A stretch of DNA of 64,000 bases from Myxocyprinus asiaticus (GCF_019703515.2 NC_059372.1:22988931-23052930), one strand, 5' to 3'. Shown: positions 45,864-58,611, numbered from the stretch's first letter. Notes: generated by a model not told the origin, from the letters alone. Made by a program: numbers and translations.

Positions 45864-46510
45864 ATACCAAATCATTCAGCAAAGATAGCCACATGTTCTC
45901 AGAACAACTGTAGAATGCATCATCTGATTCATCTGTCACTAATTAAATGAGAAGACAGATTAAGTGTTTTCAGAAAACAGGCATAAAAAAGCTCTTTCTT
46001 AAAAGGAGTGGACGAACTGAGCAGCACTGCACTCAGGCGTGAGAGCACAAACACAGAGGAGAGAAATCAGAGGAAGGAGACTTGTAAGGTCTGACAAATC
46101 CCAAAATATGTTGCGGAAAGCTTTGCTGTCTAACAAAATGGCTTCTGGATTTGAACTCTTGCGCTTCAATACCATTAGTGAAATGAGTTCTCGTGTAGCG
46201 CTACCTGAAGTACAAAACTCTAGTGACTGAGGTTAACAGTCTCTTGCTCAACTCTTTCTCTCTTTTTTCTCTGTATCACTTTTTTTCCATTCCCTCTCTC
46301 CTCTAGACCATTACCTCATCCTTTACTTATTCATCACACATACAGTCAGACTCGCTGAAATCTTCCTCAAGTCAGTGCGCCAATAATAAATATGTTTATT
46401 AACTGCACTTAACATTAGTCCTGAAAGCCCTATGGTGCTCATCAAATAAACAAATAACTGTCAACCCACGTTCTTGGTGTCTGCTGAGAGAGAGGAAAAA
46501 CAACAACTTA

Positions 46511-46697
46511 AACCAGCCTACACTGGTTTACTGGTCTTAGCTGGTCTCCCAGCCTTGTTTGCTGGTTTTAGCTGGTCTCCCAGCCTGGTTTGCTGGTTTT
46601 AGAGTGGTTGTGGGCACTTGTCAGCTTGTCAGACAAGGAGACCAGCTTGGCCAGGCTGGAAGACCAGCTACACCAGCATAGACCAGCCAAGATAAGC
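46511..46697. repeat. CTGGTTT/ACCAGC palindromic tandem repeat
   Basis: The left half repeats TTTTAGCTGGTCTCCCAGCC at two positions 38 bp apart. The right half carries the inverse (GGCTGGAAGACCAGCTACAC). The whole can fold on itself. Confidence 0.8.
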
Positions 46698-46699
46698 AA

Positions 46700-47422
46700 A
46701 GCATCTTAGGCTTGTTTAAGCAGTTTTTTTTGTTTTCTTTTCTTTCAGCAATGTTATGTACAGATTTAGACCAAATAGGTCTATAAGAGGAAATGAGATC
46801 ATCTTTTCTCCTTTCTCTACAACACCTCATTAGTGGCAAGTGAAATGGGGATGTACAGTTGACGGTTATACCCTGGTGACTGATTTGATGCTGGCAGGCA
46901 TTACACACTTATTAAAAAGGTGGTACTTCCTGTTTTGCCAGTATTCACCTGGGGTAGGGGATCATATGGCGACTCTAACACATAATCTCCATTTCTGGTA
47001 GGCTTCCACATCCAACACAAGTCCACTATCACTCCCTCTCTCTCCACCCCCTCCAAATGATGTCATCGAACAGAGAAGAGCTTTTTGCATAATCAGTAAG
47101 ACTGCCAGACACCATGCAAGGTGTTCTTCTCCACTGGTGCCGAATGCCTTATATGCATGAGTGGAGTTGGGCTGGCTGATGCATGCACTGCTGAGAGAAA
47201 AACATTAGAGGTGCCAAGAGCAACCAACACTTGACTTCAATTTTAGCACTGAGTAAAAAAGTATCTGCTCAAGGTGGCATGGGTGAACCGATATAGCAGC
47301 AAGCTTTTAGACACCACGTCAAAGACTGTTATTTTATTTTTATTGTTTTGAAAAGAGGCCTCAATCACAAGTATCTGACAGCGTGCCACATGTATTTGGC
47401 AAGGCTGCTCGGGTCTGGAATT
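46700..47422. other. Intronic sequence, no gene seen
   Basis: No recognised repeat or exon. Confidence 0.4.
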
Positions 47423-47729
47423 AAAGGAATATTTCACCCCAAAATAAAAATTCTCTCATCATTCACTCAACCTTACTTTGTTCCAAACATGTATGACTTT
47501 ATTTTCACTGTGGAACACAAAAGGAGATGATAGGCAGAATGACAGCCTAAGTCAACATTCACTTTCACTGTATAAAAACAAACCATGGCTAACCTTCTAA
47601 CAAAAATCTCCTTTTATAGATGAAGAAAGACAAAAAAAAGAGGAGGAAAATTTGTCATACCAGGTTGGAACATCGTGAGAGGGAGTAAATGATGACAGAA
47701 ATTAATTTTTTGGGTGAACTATCTCTTCA
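47423..47729. mobile_element. AGTTCACCC-type MITE, near full length
   Basis: Left end TTAAAGGAATATTTCACCCC; right end TTTTTTGGGTGAACTATCTC. Internal CACAAAAGGAGATGATAGGC and its inverse AAAAATCTCCTTTTAT. Confidence 0.8.
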
Positions 47730-48560
47730 AGGCTGTAAACTAGCACCATTTTGTGGTATATGTAGTGCGAGTAGTGTGTTCACACTGAAAAATGAAAAGA
47801 TGTAGTATACTACAAATTACTGGATGATGTGTTTGTTCAACTGAAAAAAATAAAACGTTTAATGCTGGTCACAGATTTCCCTATGTAGCAGAAAGGGCGA
47901 AGTTACCAGGCATGAAATGTTACGCCCATTTCACAATGCAAGCTTGAACGAGACGTGAGCATAGCATCAGTGTAACTGCAGCTGCAGACTCTATGGGGCT
48001 TTCACACTGTAAGTGTTTTTATAGCGTCACAGCAGCGGTTCTATACAAAAAAATATTGTGATTTCTATGTTGCTATGGTGAGTATTTATTTTAATAAAGA
48101 CCATAACTTATAAAATGGTTATCATTAAATTTTTAATGATAAGAAATTAAATTTCTTATTTTCTTTTCATTTGTTTTTCAGATGCGCTCTAATTCATATA
48201 GTATAAAGACACACTAGACTACTAATATATACTTATTCTGTGCATTGTGTACTTTTCTGTGTCAAATCACATTCATTTTATCCATCAACAGTGCATGGTC
48301 ACTTTAATTGAGTGCGAGCAACGCTGCACTACAGCTCACGCTACGCTCTGATGCGCTGCTGACGCTTCCGATGTGAATGCTCTAATCTGTTATTATGTAC
48401 GCCGAACAAAAAATACCCTTTTCCTCAACTAAAAAATGGTGAATGCTTCCGTGTAGTTAAAAAAAAAAAAGTTATTGTTCCATTTGAAATGATACTACCC
48501 TTCAAAAATGCATACACTTGACAGCTGTGTATACAGTGTATAGTACATCATTTGATACAC
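47730..48560. mobile_element. Probable decayed DNA element rich in TAGTATAC words
   Basis: The left part (GTAGTATACTAC at about 47801) and right part (ACAGTGTATAGTACATCATT at about 48533-48552) look like opposed ends of a teleost element. Target duplication not found. Confidence 0.4.
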
Positions 48561-49305
48561 AACTTATGTGATAGAACTGGCTCAGAGAGGACACCTCATC
48601 ACCTGAGGCCCTATCACGATCTTCTATCTCCTACAGAGCAGAAGGCCGCTGTACGGCCAGTATCACGACAGACCAGGGCTAAACTAGCCATATCTGCTTG
48701 CACGCGCTGCTTGTTTCATGGCTTTCGCCCTTTTCTGCTTCTGAGGCTGGCTATTTTCTCTTCTGTGATGGATAACCCGAGGCTGCTGCCGCCTGACTGG
48801 AAAATAGATCTTCATTGACCCCTCAAATTCATTTCAGAGCATCTTCCACAATCTTATAAAAAAGTCTGAAGGACTATGCAGCAGAACTTTACAGAGTACT
48901 GTGAAGACAGTAATGGATCACAGGAGCTTGAGTTCACAGCCACACATTTCTGTTCTTCTAGAGACAAAATGCACAACAAACTTCAAAACTAAAAAGAGCC
49001 ATTATACAGAAGATTACCCATAACTCATTACAATTATTTGAGTTCTCAGATCTGCACCATTACACCACATAAAGGAGTATAGATTGTTGTGCGAGCTTCC
49101 AAAAAAGACAGGCGATGCTTTCGCAGGTTCTATTCACACAAGAACAGATACCCAAATGGTACTTTAAAGAATAACAATGTGAGAGATTCACTGAAATTCA
49201 TTCTGAAATACTGTGAAGTATTACATTAAATGCAGTGGAAAAAAAACATTCAATTAGGCATAACTACACTGCTAAAACTGGGTTTGCTACTGATTTGAAC
49301 AGACT
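48561..49305. other. Intronic sequence, no gene seen
   Basis: An 88-codon plus-strand stretch (48552-48818) shows no domain and lies antisense to agrin. Considered chance. Confidence 0.4.
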
Positions 49306-49970
49306 TTAAAGGGATAGTTCACCCAAAAATGAAAATTCTCATTTGTCATCATTTACTCAACCTCATGTTGTTACAAACTGTGTGACTTTCTTTCTTCCGT
49401 GGATCACAAAAGGATATGTAAAGCAGAATGTCCCAGGTGCTCTTTTCCATACAATGAATGGAGAAGGACACTGTTTGTCTGTCATTTGTTGATTATCTTC
49501 CCTTCCACTGAGCCCCTTAAACCTTGTTCACGTATATTCAAATATATACACATTGCGCCAGGCTGAATATCAGTGATGCCAAGCATTATTGATTCTGGCA
49601 TGTCTTGTAACTGAACATAATTTGGCAAGTTTGAATATGCAAAAGTATGAATGAGATGCGAGCTCCACGACAGAAGGCAAGATTGTATATAATTCACAAT
49701 TTCAATTTCAGTCTGTTCCTCACACAAAGCTGTCATATGGCTTCAGAAGACTTGGAATTCAAGTTTTGAAGATTACTTTTTTGGTGCTATTTTAATTTCT
49801 GTAACTTGAAAGCAGCCCTCCCCATTTCACATTCCCTGTATGGACAAGAGTAGCAAAATTCTCCCTAACTTCTCTTTTTGTGTTCCACAGAAGAAACATT
49901 ATCATGAAAGTTTTAAAAGACATGAAGGTGAAAAATGATAACAGAATTTGTATTTTTGGTAGAACTATAA
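49306..49970. mobile_element. AGTTCACCC-type MITE, expanded copy
   Basis: Left end TTTAAAGGGATAGTTCACCC at 49306-49325. The right arm GTGTTCCACAGAAGAAAC begins near 49880 and the right end is near 49960. About 300 bp of unrelated sequence lies in the middle. Confidence 0.72.
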
Positions 49971-50485
49971 AAAAAATAAAAAAAATAAAAAAATATTACA
50001 ATATTGGAACTCTGGTAGATTTGACTTACATTTTATGTTAGTTATAAACAGATATATTTGACAGTTAGGAGTGCAATCTTCCCAAAAAAGCCTCTCTGTG
50101 AAGTGAGCTACAACACCGCAATAAGATTTCTTCCAAAAACAGGTTTCTGACCATAGCAACCCTGACAACTTACATTTTGACAACCAAAATATAGCGCTGA
50201 AAGCTCGAGAACAGAGAATGGCTGCAGGGATTTCTGCAGCACATCCAGACTCTCTCACCTCAGATGGGCCCAATCCAGAGAGTGTGCCCCCTTCCCTCCC
50301 TGAGACAAACATAGGGTGTGTATCAATCTCATCCAGCCAAGCCTACGGCATACATCCTCAATTAACAGAAAAGCAAAAAACAGGATGATAGAAAGGATGA
50401 TGTATGCAGTACTTTGAGAATACTATGTAAATAATGAGGTATGAAGACAGACAGAGGGAGAATATTATAGTGAAGTAGACATTGG

Positions 50486-50960
50486 CTGCATCCAAATTCC
50501 AGTACATTCATATGTACTAAATTTGATGAAGAAGTTACTTCTCAGCTGTTGATGAAGTATGTTCTGTAGGTGTGCAGGTATGTGGTATAAATTCATTCTC
50601 GGACGTACAACATCCTACATCCTTAATGTTAATATTGTCCTTTGACCCATGTGTTCTTTGGCATACTGACAACAACCATGAAATACAATTTAATCCTACC
50701 TATGGCACTTAAAAGAGTTGCCCGGCCATTTTTCCTATTTCAACTTTTCAAATCTGCCAGTTCATCCACTACTGTGGCCTTGCGGTGATAACAAAGTGGC
50801 CACTGGTTGCACACTTCAGAATCTCAGCACATGCAGTAAGTCATACAGTTATTGTTCGCCTACTTTGTCACAAATACTGAGTTGTCAGACATCCTATTCT
50901 TTTGACGTACAGCTTTTTGCATACTGTGTAACAGGCAAGTGTGCATATATGAAGTAGGGA
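50486..50960. mobile_element. Non-autonomous DNA element with GCTGCATCCAAATTC end
   Basis: The left end GGCTGCATCCAAATTCCAGT is the inverse of the right end of the element at 52735-53572. The middle contains many GTATACT/AGTATG-type words. Right limit uncertain. Confidence 0.5.
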
Positions 50961-51189
50961 ATGTTAATGATTAATCGAAAATCGAATAATTGTCGTTAGC
51001 AATTTTATCGATTAAGCTTATCGATCGTTGATTAATTAATTTCAGGACAAATGCATTCAGTAATCATGACAGCAGACATTGATAAGGCTGTCTATACAGT
51101 CACCCGCCGCTAGAGGGAGCTTGCACTCTGCATGTCATTATCCGGTTCACAGAAGAAGATGCACAGCTGCAAGATGAAGTGGGCTCAAT

Positions 51190-51840
51190 GGCTGTGTCTC
51201 GTTTGGAAGGATGCATGCTAGGTAGGATGCATCCTTTGAAGGCTGCAGTATACCGAGTGTCCTCCTTTAAACAAGCCTCGTTTAAACGAGACAGTCTTCA
51301 TAGGACAAACGGAAACGGAACGTAACATGGTTTCTATGACATCACGCCACTCTTTAACAAGCGCAAGCGCTTTGAGTGAGAAGTGAACAAAGTCCCTTTA
51401 GACGGGAATGTATGAGGTAAATTTTAGGAGAGTTATAATGATGTAAAGAGAAAAGAAAATATATTTTACAGGTGTAGTTTTAGTCTAATACTTTATTTTA
51501 ATTATATATTAATATAATTATACATATTATATACTCTGCACCAATCTACTGAGGTACTTCAACTTGGGAATTAACATTCCTTGCGTTTGAACATCATATT
51601 TACGGGCAAATTGGCATTATTTTTTTTAGACATTTCCGTTGAAGCAAAGAATTGTGGGTTGTGAGAGCCCACGAAGGATACACTTCATGCATCCTCCGAA
51701 TTCCCGTGAAAGAAGGTTGCATTTGAAGGCTGCATTCGAAGCGTCCTACTCGCTTTTCTGAAACGAGACGGCCTCGATGACGTATGCGGCCGACAAATGC
51801 AACCTCCGGATGATGCAGCCTTCCAAACGAGACACTCATC
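51190..51840. mobile_element. DNA element with TGTCTCGTTTGGAAGG inverted ends
   Basis: Left GTGTCTCGTTTGGAAGGATG (51194-51213) and right CCTTCCAAACGAGACAC (51819-51835) form an exact 17-bp inverted repeat, with GATGCAT words beyond it. About 650 bp, no transposase. Target duplication not resolved. Confidence 0.78.
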
Positions 51841-52259
51841 CTAATATGAAGAGTGTAAAAAAAGCCAATCCCAGCAGAGTATGAAAAAAAATATAATGAC
51901 ATATGCATTCTTTCTCCTTTAGGATAAGATGAAGCTTTTGAAAAGGCCCTCTCCTTAATATATATATTGCCTTTATTAGATTGGAAAGGGAAGAGGGAGA
52001 CAAGAAACGGCTGGGAAGAAGAAGGGCAGTGGGGAACAGGAAAGTACCTCAAGCTGGGACTCAGGTACAATTACTGCAGCTCCGACAGTGTGACAAGAAT
52101 ATTGATACAAATCTAATGATGAGGACTGACGTTCTATGCAGGCATCCAAAATTGGGTCCCTAACCAGCCCTTCAAAAACACAATTTCTTACATTAAGAAC
52201 ATTATTTTTTTCTTCATGGTAGGGACCTACAGGGATGAGCCATGAGCCATGCCTGCAGT

Positions 52260-52575
52260 CTAGCCCATTTGCTGCTGCCCCAAGGTCAATAGGTAGTCCT
52301 GGAGCCTGGCTTGACTCACACCTATTAGGGCTTCTCTGATGGGCTCATTAATTTTACAAGCCAGAACCAGCATTCCTAAAATCTGAGCTCTGGTGCAGTG
52401 TTCAGGCTGAACTAATTGGGGCAAATCAGAGCCTACCATGATGGACATGGCCTTAGAAAGAGCCACCCATTCGTTTAGCTTGAGAGGACCTGGCTGAGGC
52501 CCTGGCTGAGGCCCATGTGTGCTGAGAAACTGTACAGGAGAACAGCTGGAAGAGATCATACCAGGCTCCTGCAGG
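52260..52575 (-). other. Unidentified 99-codon minus-strand open frame
   Basis: An open frame on the agrin strand from ATG at 52559 to TAG at about 52260. It contains GPQPGPQPGP, then a helical-looking run (VALSKAMSIMVGSDLPQLV, AQILGMLVLACKINEPIREAL, QARLQDYLLTLGQQQMG). CCCTGCAG lies 16 bases before the ATG and could be a splice acceptor; an in-frame stop precedes it by a few codons. I do not recognise the product. It could be a fragment of a retrotransposon gag, an unannotated terminal exon, or chance. Confidence 0.25.
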
Positions 52576-52734
52576 GTGGATTGTCATGCATAATATGGTT
52601 CATATGGGGAAAACAAGGTGTGTGTAACTTAAGGTTAGCTATTTTACAAACCTATGTTTTGAGAATGAATTGAACATTTCCAGTTTGGCCCAAAAACATG
52701 GCTCATGTGACTGATGGCCCATATCTAAATGTAT

Positions 52735-53572
52735 GAATTTATCTGCTACATACTGCAAAAAGTAGTATGTAAAATGAGTAGGACATCCCAAAAAAATCAG
52801 TATTCATGATACAGTAGATGAGAATATTCTGATTAATATTCTGTATCAATTCTGTATTATCTGCTAGGACTCTTTTTTTTTGTTGTTTGTTTTGGATTTT
52901 TCCCCTTTTTCTCCCAATTTGCTTTTAAGTCCTCATGGTCATGTAGTTATTCGCCTTAGTCCAGGTGGCAGAGGATGAATCCCAGTTGCCTCCGCGTCTG
53001 AGATTGTCAACCTGCGCATCTTATCACGTGGCTTGTTGAGTGCGTTGCCACGGAGACATAGCGCGTGTGGAGGCTTCACGCCATCCACCGTGGCAACCAT
53101 GCTCAACTCACCACACGCCCCACTGAGAATGAACCACATTATAGCGATCACAAGGAGGTTACCCCATGTGACTCTACCCTCCCTAGCAACCGGGCCAATT
53201 TGGTTGCTTAGGAGACCTGGCTGGAGTCACTCAGCACGCCTTGGGATTCGGACTAACGAACTAGCAAACTCCAGGGGTGGTAGCCAGCGTCTTTACCACT
53301 GAGCTACCCTAGGTAATAGTGCTATAGGTACCAAGAAATTTGTTCCTCGTGAAATTGTACTTTTTAACAACACTGAGTACATTGTTTTCATGGCAGTATT
53401 AAGTACATCATACTGTAGGTCAAATATCTTACGGCTCAAAGTAAAATGCCAATATGGTGGATGTAGTATTTCCGGGAATGTATTTTTACTACACCTATGT
53501 ACATACCTACAGTAGGTACTTAATAAATGGTTGAGATACTATGAAAGTACAGGAATTTGGATGTAGCTATGG
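52735..53572. mobile_element. Non-autonomous DNA element split by a SINE
   Basis: TACATACTGCAAAAAGTAGT near 52747 and the right end GAATTTGGATGTAGCTATGG (53553-53572) resemble the 50486 element in inverse. A tRNA-derived SINE occupies about 52870-53312. Confidence 0.5.
52870..53312 (-). mobile_element. tRNA-derived SINE (about 450 bp), copy 2
   Basis: About 90% similar by eye to 40862-41309 and in the same orientation, with TAGCTCAGTGGTAAAGACG at the head on the minus strand and a T-rich tail on the left. No clear target duplication was found. Confidence 0.88.
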
Positions 53573-53795
53573 TTTCTCATATCCTACACTAGGGACAATT
53601 AATGCCCCAAGAATGAGTCACAACGCCTGGTAGAATGGCAGGCTAAAGGGCATTGTTGCATAGCTACAGCATATTTCCTGGCTTTGCACGTACATTTATA
53701 CTTTGATTATGCATTCCCAATGTGTCTCTCATTGCAACAAAGGGGTCTTGCTCACACTGTAGTTTATGAGCTGGACGACTTTTCTTCACCCTTTC

Positions 53796-53849
<54 letters not shown>

Positions 53850-55175
53850 AGAAGACACATTCATTTGGTGAGGTGTGTTAAAATTCTGCATCTTCCTCCT
53901 GTGACACATACAATCACTTTAATTATGCAAATAATCTCCATGCAGGCTTCTCCAGAGTCGCATGGCGGAGTCGCAAACGGCTGCATACAACACTGCCTTT
54001 ATTTGTACTCTTTCAGTAAGGGATTCCAAGATTTATCATTAAAGGCAAACAGGAAGGTACAAATATGTCCTCCCAATAGGCTTCTTCCAACATCTTGTCC
54101 GTCTTGCTCTCTCATTTTCTTTGCCTTTTCATACTTTTTAAGGTTGAAATCAAAAGACTTTGAGCATTGGATGATGCAGAAATGAGTGTAAGCATGCAAC
54201 ATACTCAGCAGTAGGGAAGGGCGATATATACATGTACTGTATATATGACAGATATATATTCACAACATAATCAAAATGTAAAATTGTGGGCGATATAAAA
54301 TTAAGCAAGATTGTAAATATCACAATGCTTTTAATACACTTTTTATTTGATAAGTTTATCATTAGTCTAACTTCACAATACTTCCTTGTCTCACAGCTTG
54401 CAAGTATGAGAGCATTAAGATATGTTTAGTGTCTCTGATTTAAACTTCAGTAGTAAAAATGGCGATAAAAGTTAGATTTTCATTGAATTAGTTCAAATTG
54501 TCCACATCAATTATTTGATTCAAAACTAGTGGTATTTCTCACATATTAAAATATTCTATTAAATATGTTTATTACTATATAATGCTATGTTGGTGGATAT
54601 AAAAGAAAATGATTAAATACCATTATTCGATGTGTTCCTTTAGTGAAAAACAGTGTTGACAACTTGCCTTGATTATCTTATCTACATTTTTACTGTATTT
54701 CACTTCTTATTTTAATCTACTTATTGAAATGATTATTCTTCTGATTGAAGAAAAAACAAATGTATAAAATAAACAATACGTAACAAATATCATCAAAAAT
54801 AAAAAATATGGATACATGTTTTCGCCCCCAGCCCCTCTTAGCAGTAGGCTTCTTGATGGGAATCAGTGCTAGTTTACATGCACATGCACACACACTTACA
54901 TGTAACCTGCACATATAGCCACATCTATCACAATCACTCAAGGTGATGGTGGGCTCTTGGTTCTCGGCAGGGCATGGCCATAAAAGAGCGAGTGTCAGTA
55001 GAAATGCTGGCCTCCAACCTCGCCAGGCTGTCTAAGCACCTTGTCATAATTGTGTGCAGTGGCGCGGAGCACACATGTCAAACAAGCCATTAAAGGGAAG
55101 TCTGGGAAACAATACAAATTAGATGAGATGAGTGGGACTCCTGTAGGGTATATGATACCAGAGGCAATGGACAAG
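53573..55175. other. Intronic sequence with CT microsatellite and a hAT-like remnant
   Basis: CT run at 53799-53846. 54205-54330 has GGGCGATAT words typical of a degraded hAT-like end. No gene. Confidence 0.5.
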
Positions 55176-55184
55176 CACTAACAC

Positions 55185-55345
55185 AACTGGGCTCTCTATT
55201 TGGGCCACAAAACTGTCCAGTGCTATATTGCTTCTTCCATAACAGAGGAAGGAGATAACAACCTGCCTGCTTCCATGGGTGCAAATACAGTCTGTTTTTT
55301 TTTAGCATGAAGGATAGAGGATAAAAGAGAGATAGAAGGGGAGTA
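55185..55345 (+). repeat. Direct duplication, copy 1
   Basis: Shares GTGCTATAT, AGGAGA(T/C)AACAA and CATGAAGGA(T/C)AGAGGA in the same order with 55697-55838. Confidence 0.7.
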
Positions 55346-55385
55346 CTGTGGCAGTACTGCTGTACTTTGATGGCATCAGATAATA

Positions 55386-55640
55386 ATACCATGGTGTCCT
55401 GATGTATACCATGGTATTTTATGATTTATATACTTATATATCATGGTTTTTACACCATGCTCCAAGGTACTTCAAAGAACACAATGGTATTAGTATGTCC
55501 ACAAAACAAGGAATTACAATGGTATCATGTCCAAAAAAGTACTATGGCAAAAGCATGATACAACACAGTGATGGCATCGGATGGCAAAACTGTATTCTTA
55601 CCACATTCATATATCATCTATTGCAATGCAGTTACCATGT
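55386..55640. repeat. Degenerate TACCATGGTAT palindrome cluster
   Basis: Repeated ACCATGGT, CATGGTTTTTAC, ACAATGGTAT and ACTATGGCA words in alternating orientation. Probably the core of a fold-back element. Confidence 0.6.
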
Positions 55641-55696
55641 TGGATATCCAATGGACAGTAGGCAATGCACAATCACAGTTACACAGAAATACACAG

Positions 55697-55860
55697 TTTT
55701 ATGGGCTCTTTTTTGGAAAAACTGTAAAGTGCTATATAGTTTCTAACATAACATAGAAAGGAGACAACAAATGGACTGCTTTCATGTTTGCAAATACCTT
55801 GTCAGCTGTTGTTACCATGAAGGACAGAGGAGGTAACAAGAGGAGAGAAAGAGAGAGAGA
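55697..55860 (+). repeat. Direct duplication, copy 2
   Basis: Counterpart of 55185-55345, shifted by about 512 bp and followed by a GA run at 55846-55862. Confidence 0.7.
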
Positions 55861-55862
55861 GA

Positions 55863-57116
55863 GTGTTTTGGGGGCTTAAACGAGGGGATTTTTGGTTTCC
55901 TGCAGTCTTCATGCAGACCTACTCCATCATGTCAGCAGTAGTTCAGTCACAAACATGGACTTTACTACAGCCACTGGAGTATTTGAATAGAATTACAAAG
56001 CAGTTTCGGCTTAAAGTTACACTAGACTGGACAGAGAAACCAGAGCACACAATTTAGAGGACAGGGGCCTCCTGCTGACTCTGTGAGGATTTCCTGTTAC
56101 GAAGAAAAGAAGTGTGCAAAATCTGTGACCTGTAAGTAGTAGGATACAGTATTAATCTTTTTACTGAGAAATGTGAGGCAGTTACTTTATACTGTTATTT
56201 TTTACTGAGTAATATTTTTCTGTCAGTTACAAGATAAAAAAAAAATAATAATGTTCTGTACTGTAAAAATTATTTGCTCTCTATTGAATGTTTATTCTGT
56301 CTAAGAGAAACAATTGAGATATTGAAGAGATTTCAAATGTGATTTTCACATCCTATGGATGGATACATATACTAAATACTGATTTGAAAAAATGCACAAC
56401 TGCTTGCTTATATAATGGAATAACACATTCTTAACGGTTTGGTAGAATCTGTTACATAACCAAGTCAGTCATTAACAATTATACTAATAGAAATACAAGT
56501 CAATGTTTGTGTAATAATAAAAAATGAACTCATTCATAATGAGACGAGAGAGCTTTCTAATTTTAACTGGTAAGATTAACAGTTAAAAAACCAATAGGGA
56601 TTGCCCCACATTACAGTCCCATCAAGTCATATTGCATTACTCAGTGTTTCATCATCTTTTGAAATGCAGTACTGCCATGTATTGTAATTACAATAATTCA
56701 ATCAAAAACTACATCAGGAAACATCTTCCCTCCTCGCAGAGATTTACCTCAGCACTGAACTACCGAGAGCTATAACACACTGCTGTTTGCCGCCACTTGG
56801 TCAATTATGTTATTCATGGGAGCTACCAAAGTGGCAGGCATTCAAAGAAAAAAAAAACAAAAAAAAACATTTGGGATGCAAAACAAAGAGAAAAACAGAA
56901 CAATGTCATCGTGACGGTTCAAAAGCCAGTGCCAAATGCCAATCTAACTGGAACACAAGATTGTAGGCTGGTGTATATTTTCAGTTTGAATATGTTGCAC
57001 TGGCAATTGAAATCTGTTTCAGGTCCAAGTAAGACCTAAGCCATTATAGAACTTCACTGAATGTCCATAGGGATTGTTTACCCAATGTTTCTCTGGAATG
57101 GTTTAGGATGAGCCAC
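55863..57116. other. Intronic sequence, no gene seen
   Basis: No recognised element; AT-rich around 56160-56560. Confidence 0.4.
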
Positions 57117-57655
57117 GATGTTCGAATAGTCATCCAACAACCGATTAATCAGTGGGGTCAACCAGTTTATCACGATAGTCAAATAGTCGTTCAACAACTA
57201 ACTAGTCAGTTAGCGGGATCAGCTAGATTATCACAATTGTCGACTAGTCACTCAACAATCGACAAGTCAGTTAGTGGGCTCAAGATGTTTAGCATGATTG
57301 TAGACTAGTTGTTCAACAACCAACTAGTCAGTTATTGGGGTAAACTATTTTAACATGACTGTCGACTGTTCAACAACTGATTAGTCAATTAGTTGGGTAA
57401 AGAAGATTATCATGATTGTTGACTATTCGTTCAACAACTGACTAGTCAATTAGCTGGGTCAACTAATTTATCACAGTTGTTGACTAATCATTCAACAAAT
57501 GATAATTCAGTTAGTGGGGTCAAGATATTTACCATGATTGTTGACAAGTTGTTCAACTGACTAGTCAATTACTGGGCTCAACTACTTAATCACAACTGTC
57601 AACTAGTCATTCAACAATTGACAAGTAGATAATAAGTGGGGTCTTGTAGTTTATC
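57117..57655. repeat. Minisatellite of about nine 60-bp units
   Basis: Each unit reads approximately GACTAGTCGTTCAACAACTG, then ACTAGTCAGTTAGTGGGGTC, then AACTAGTTTATCACGATTGT. Unit starts are near 57120, 57181, 57241, 57302, 57361, 57418, 57479, 57541 and 57599. Units differ by substitutions and small deletions, so the array is old. Confidence 0.88.
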
Positions 57656-58556
57656 ATGTTTGATTACCCACCGAATTGTCAGTTTTGAAAATATGTAGTT
57701 TTGCACAACCTTTTTGTGCAGTATACTGCCGAGTTGTTTCAAGAATATGTTTAGATGTTTAGATGGCAGATTAACATCAAAACAAGCACACATCCCCAGC
57801 CCAACTCCTTCTCAGGCAGAGCTAGGTTCTGTTTGTTGCTTATGCAAGCAAATGCTGATTCTACAGAACTTCAAAGACAGGCATTCTTGAGAATTTTGAG
57901 CTGCTGCATTTATGTTCAGGCAGCACAGAGGGCAACAAAACTGTGTTGTTATGATGTCAAACTAAAAAACTACGCTAGAGTTGGTTGAGTCGCAATTCTG
58001 AGTGTATAACAGTTAATCCCCAGATGAGTTTATGGCACATATTTGATATCTTGATACGCCCCGTCCTCAGCAGCCAAAAAAAGGGAGATGAACATGATTT
58101 TTTGGGGATCTTTTGTGTGAAATCCGTGACATGAAAAGATTTAATTAAGATAAGAGACTGGTAATAATTAATTCTGCTTCCCTCTGTCAAGAACACAGCA
58201 ATGGCTGAATAAATTACACAAGCTCGGCTTTTTATTTATTATCAACCCCCCTCTCCAAGGAAGCCGTTTGAGCTTTTCAAAGCAGAGGAAGTTTGGCAGG
58301 GTCTCTGAAAAGTCGGTCCCACACAAACATCTCAGGCTCAGTCCCACATCCACCACCTACTCATTTCAATCTGCCAATATGTTCTTATCAGATACAGCTC
58401 AGCCACAAGGGGGTATACTCGCTGTGACAAACGCAAAATGGAGGGGTGCATTCAGTGGGAAAGTATTTATTACCACACATGGAGATGTGTAGGAGACTGT
58501 GAGGAACTCGCAGGTTTGAGTTAACATGTCCATATATTAAAGTCTCTCATTTCCAA
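57656..58556. other. Intronic sequence, no gene seen
   Basis: No repeat recognised. 58000-58500 is a repeat-poor block with balanced composition. Confidence 0.4.
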
Positions 58557-58611
58557 CATGACCCAAATCAAAACCAATAGTGGGAAAGCTAGGTGACCTA
58601 TTGCTACAGGC
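58557..58611 (+). repeat. 55-bp direct repeat, left of hAT-like element
   Basis: Matches 59052-59106 in 44 of 55 positions. It ends exactly where the TAGGGCTGGG end begins. Confidence 0.8.

Noticed and set aside
57117..57655. CRISPR-like array
   Set aside because: Units are contiguous with no unique spacers, repeats are diverged, and the genome is a vertebrate; it is a minisatellite.
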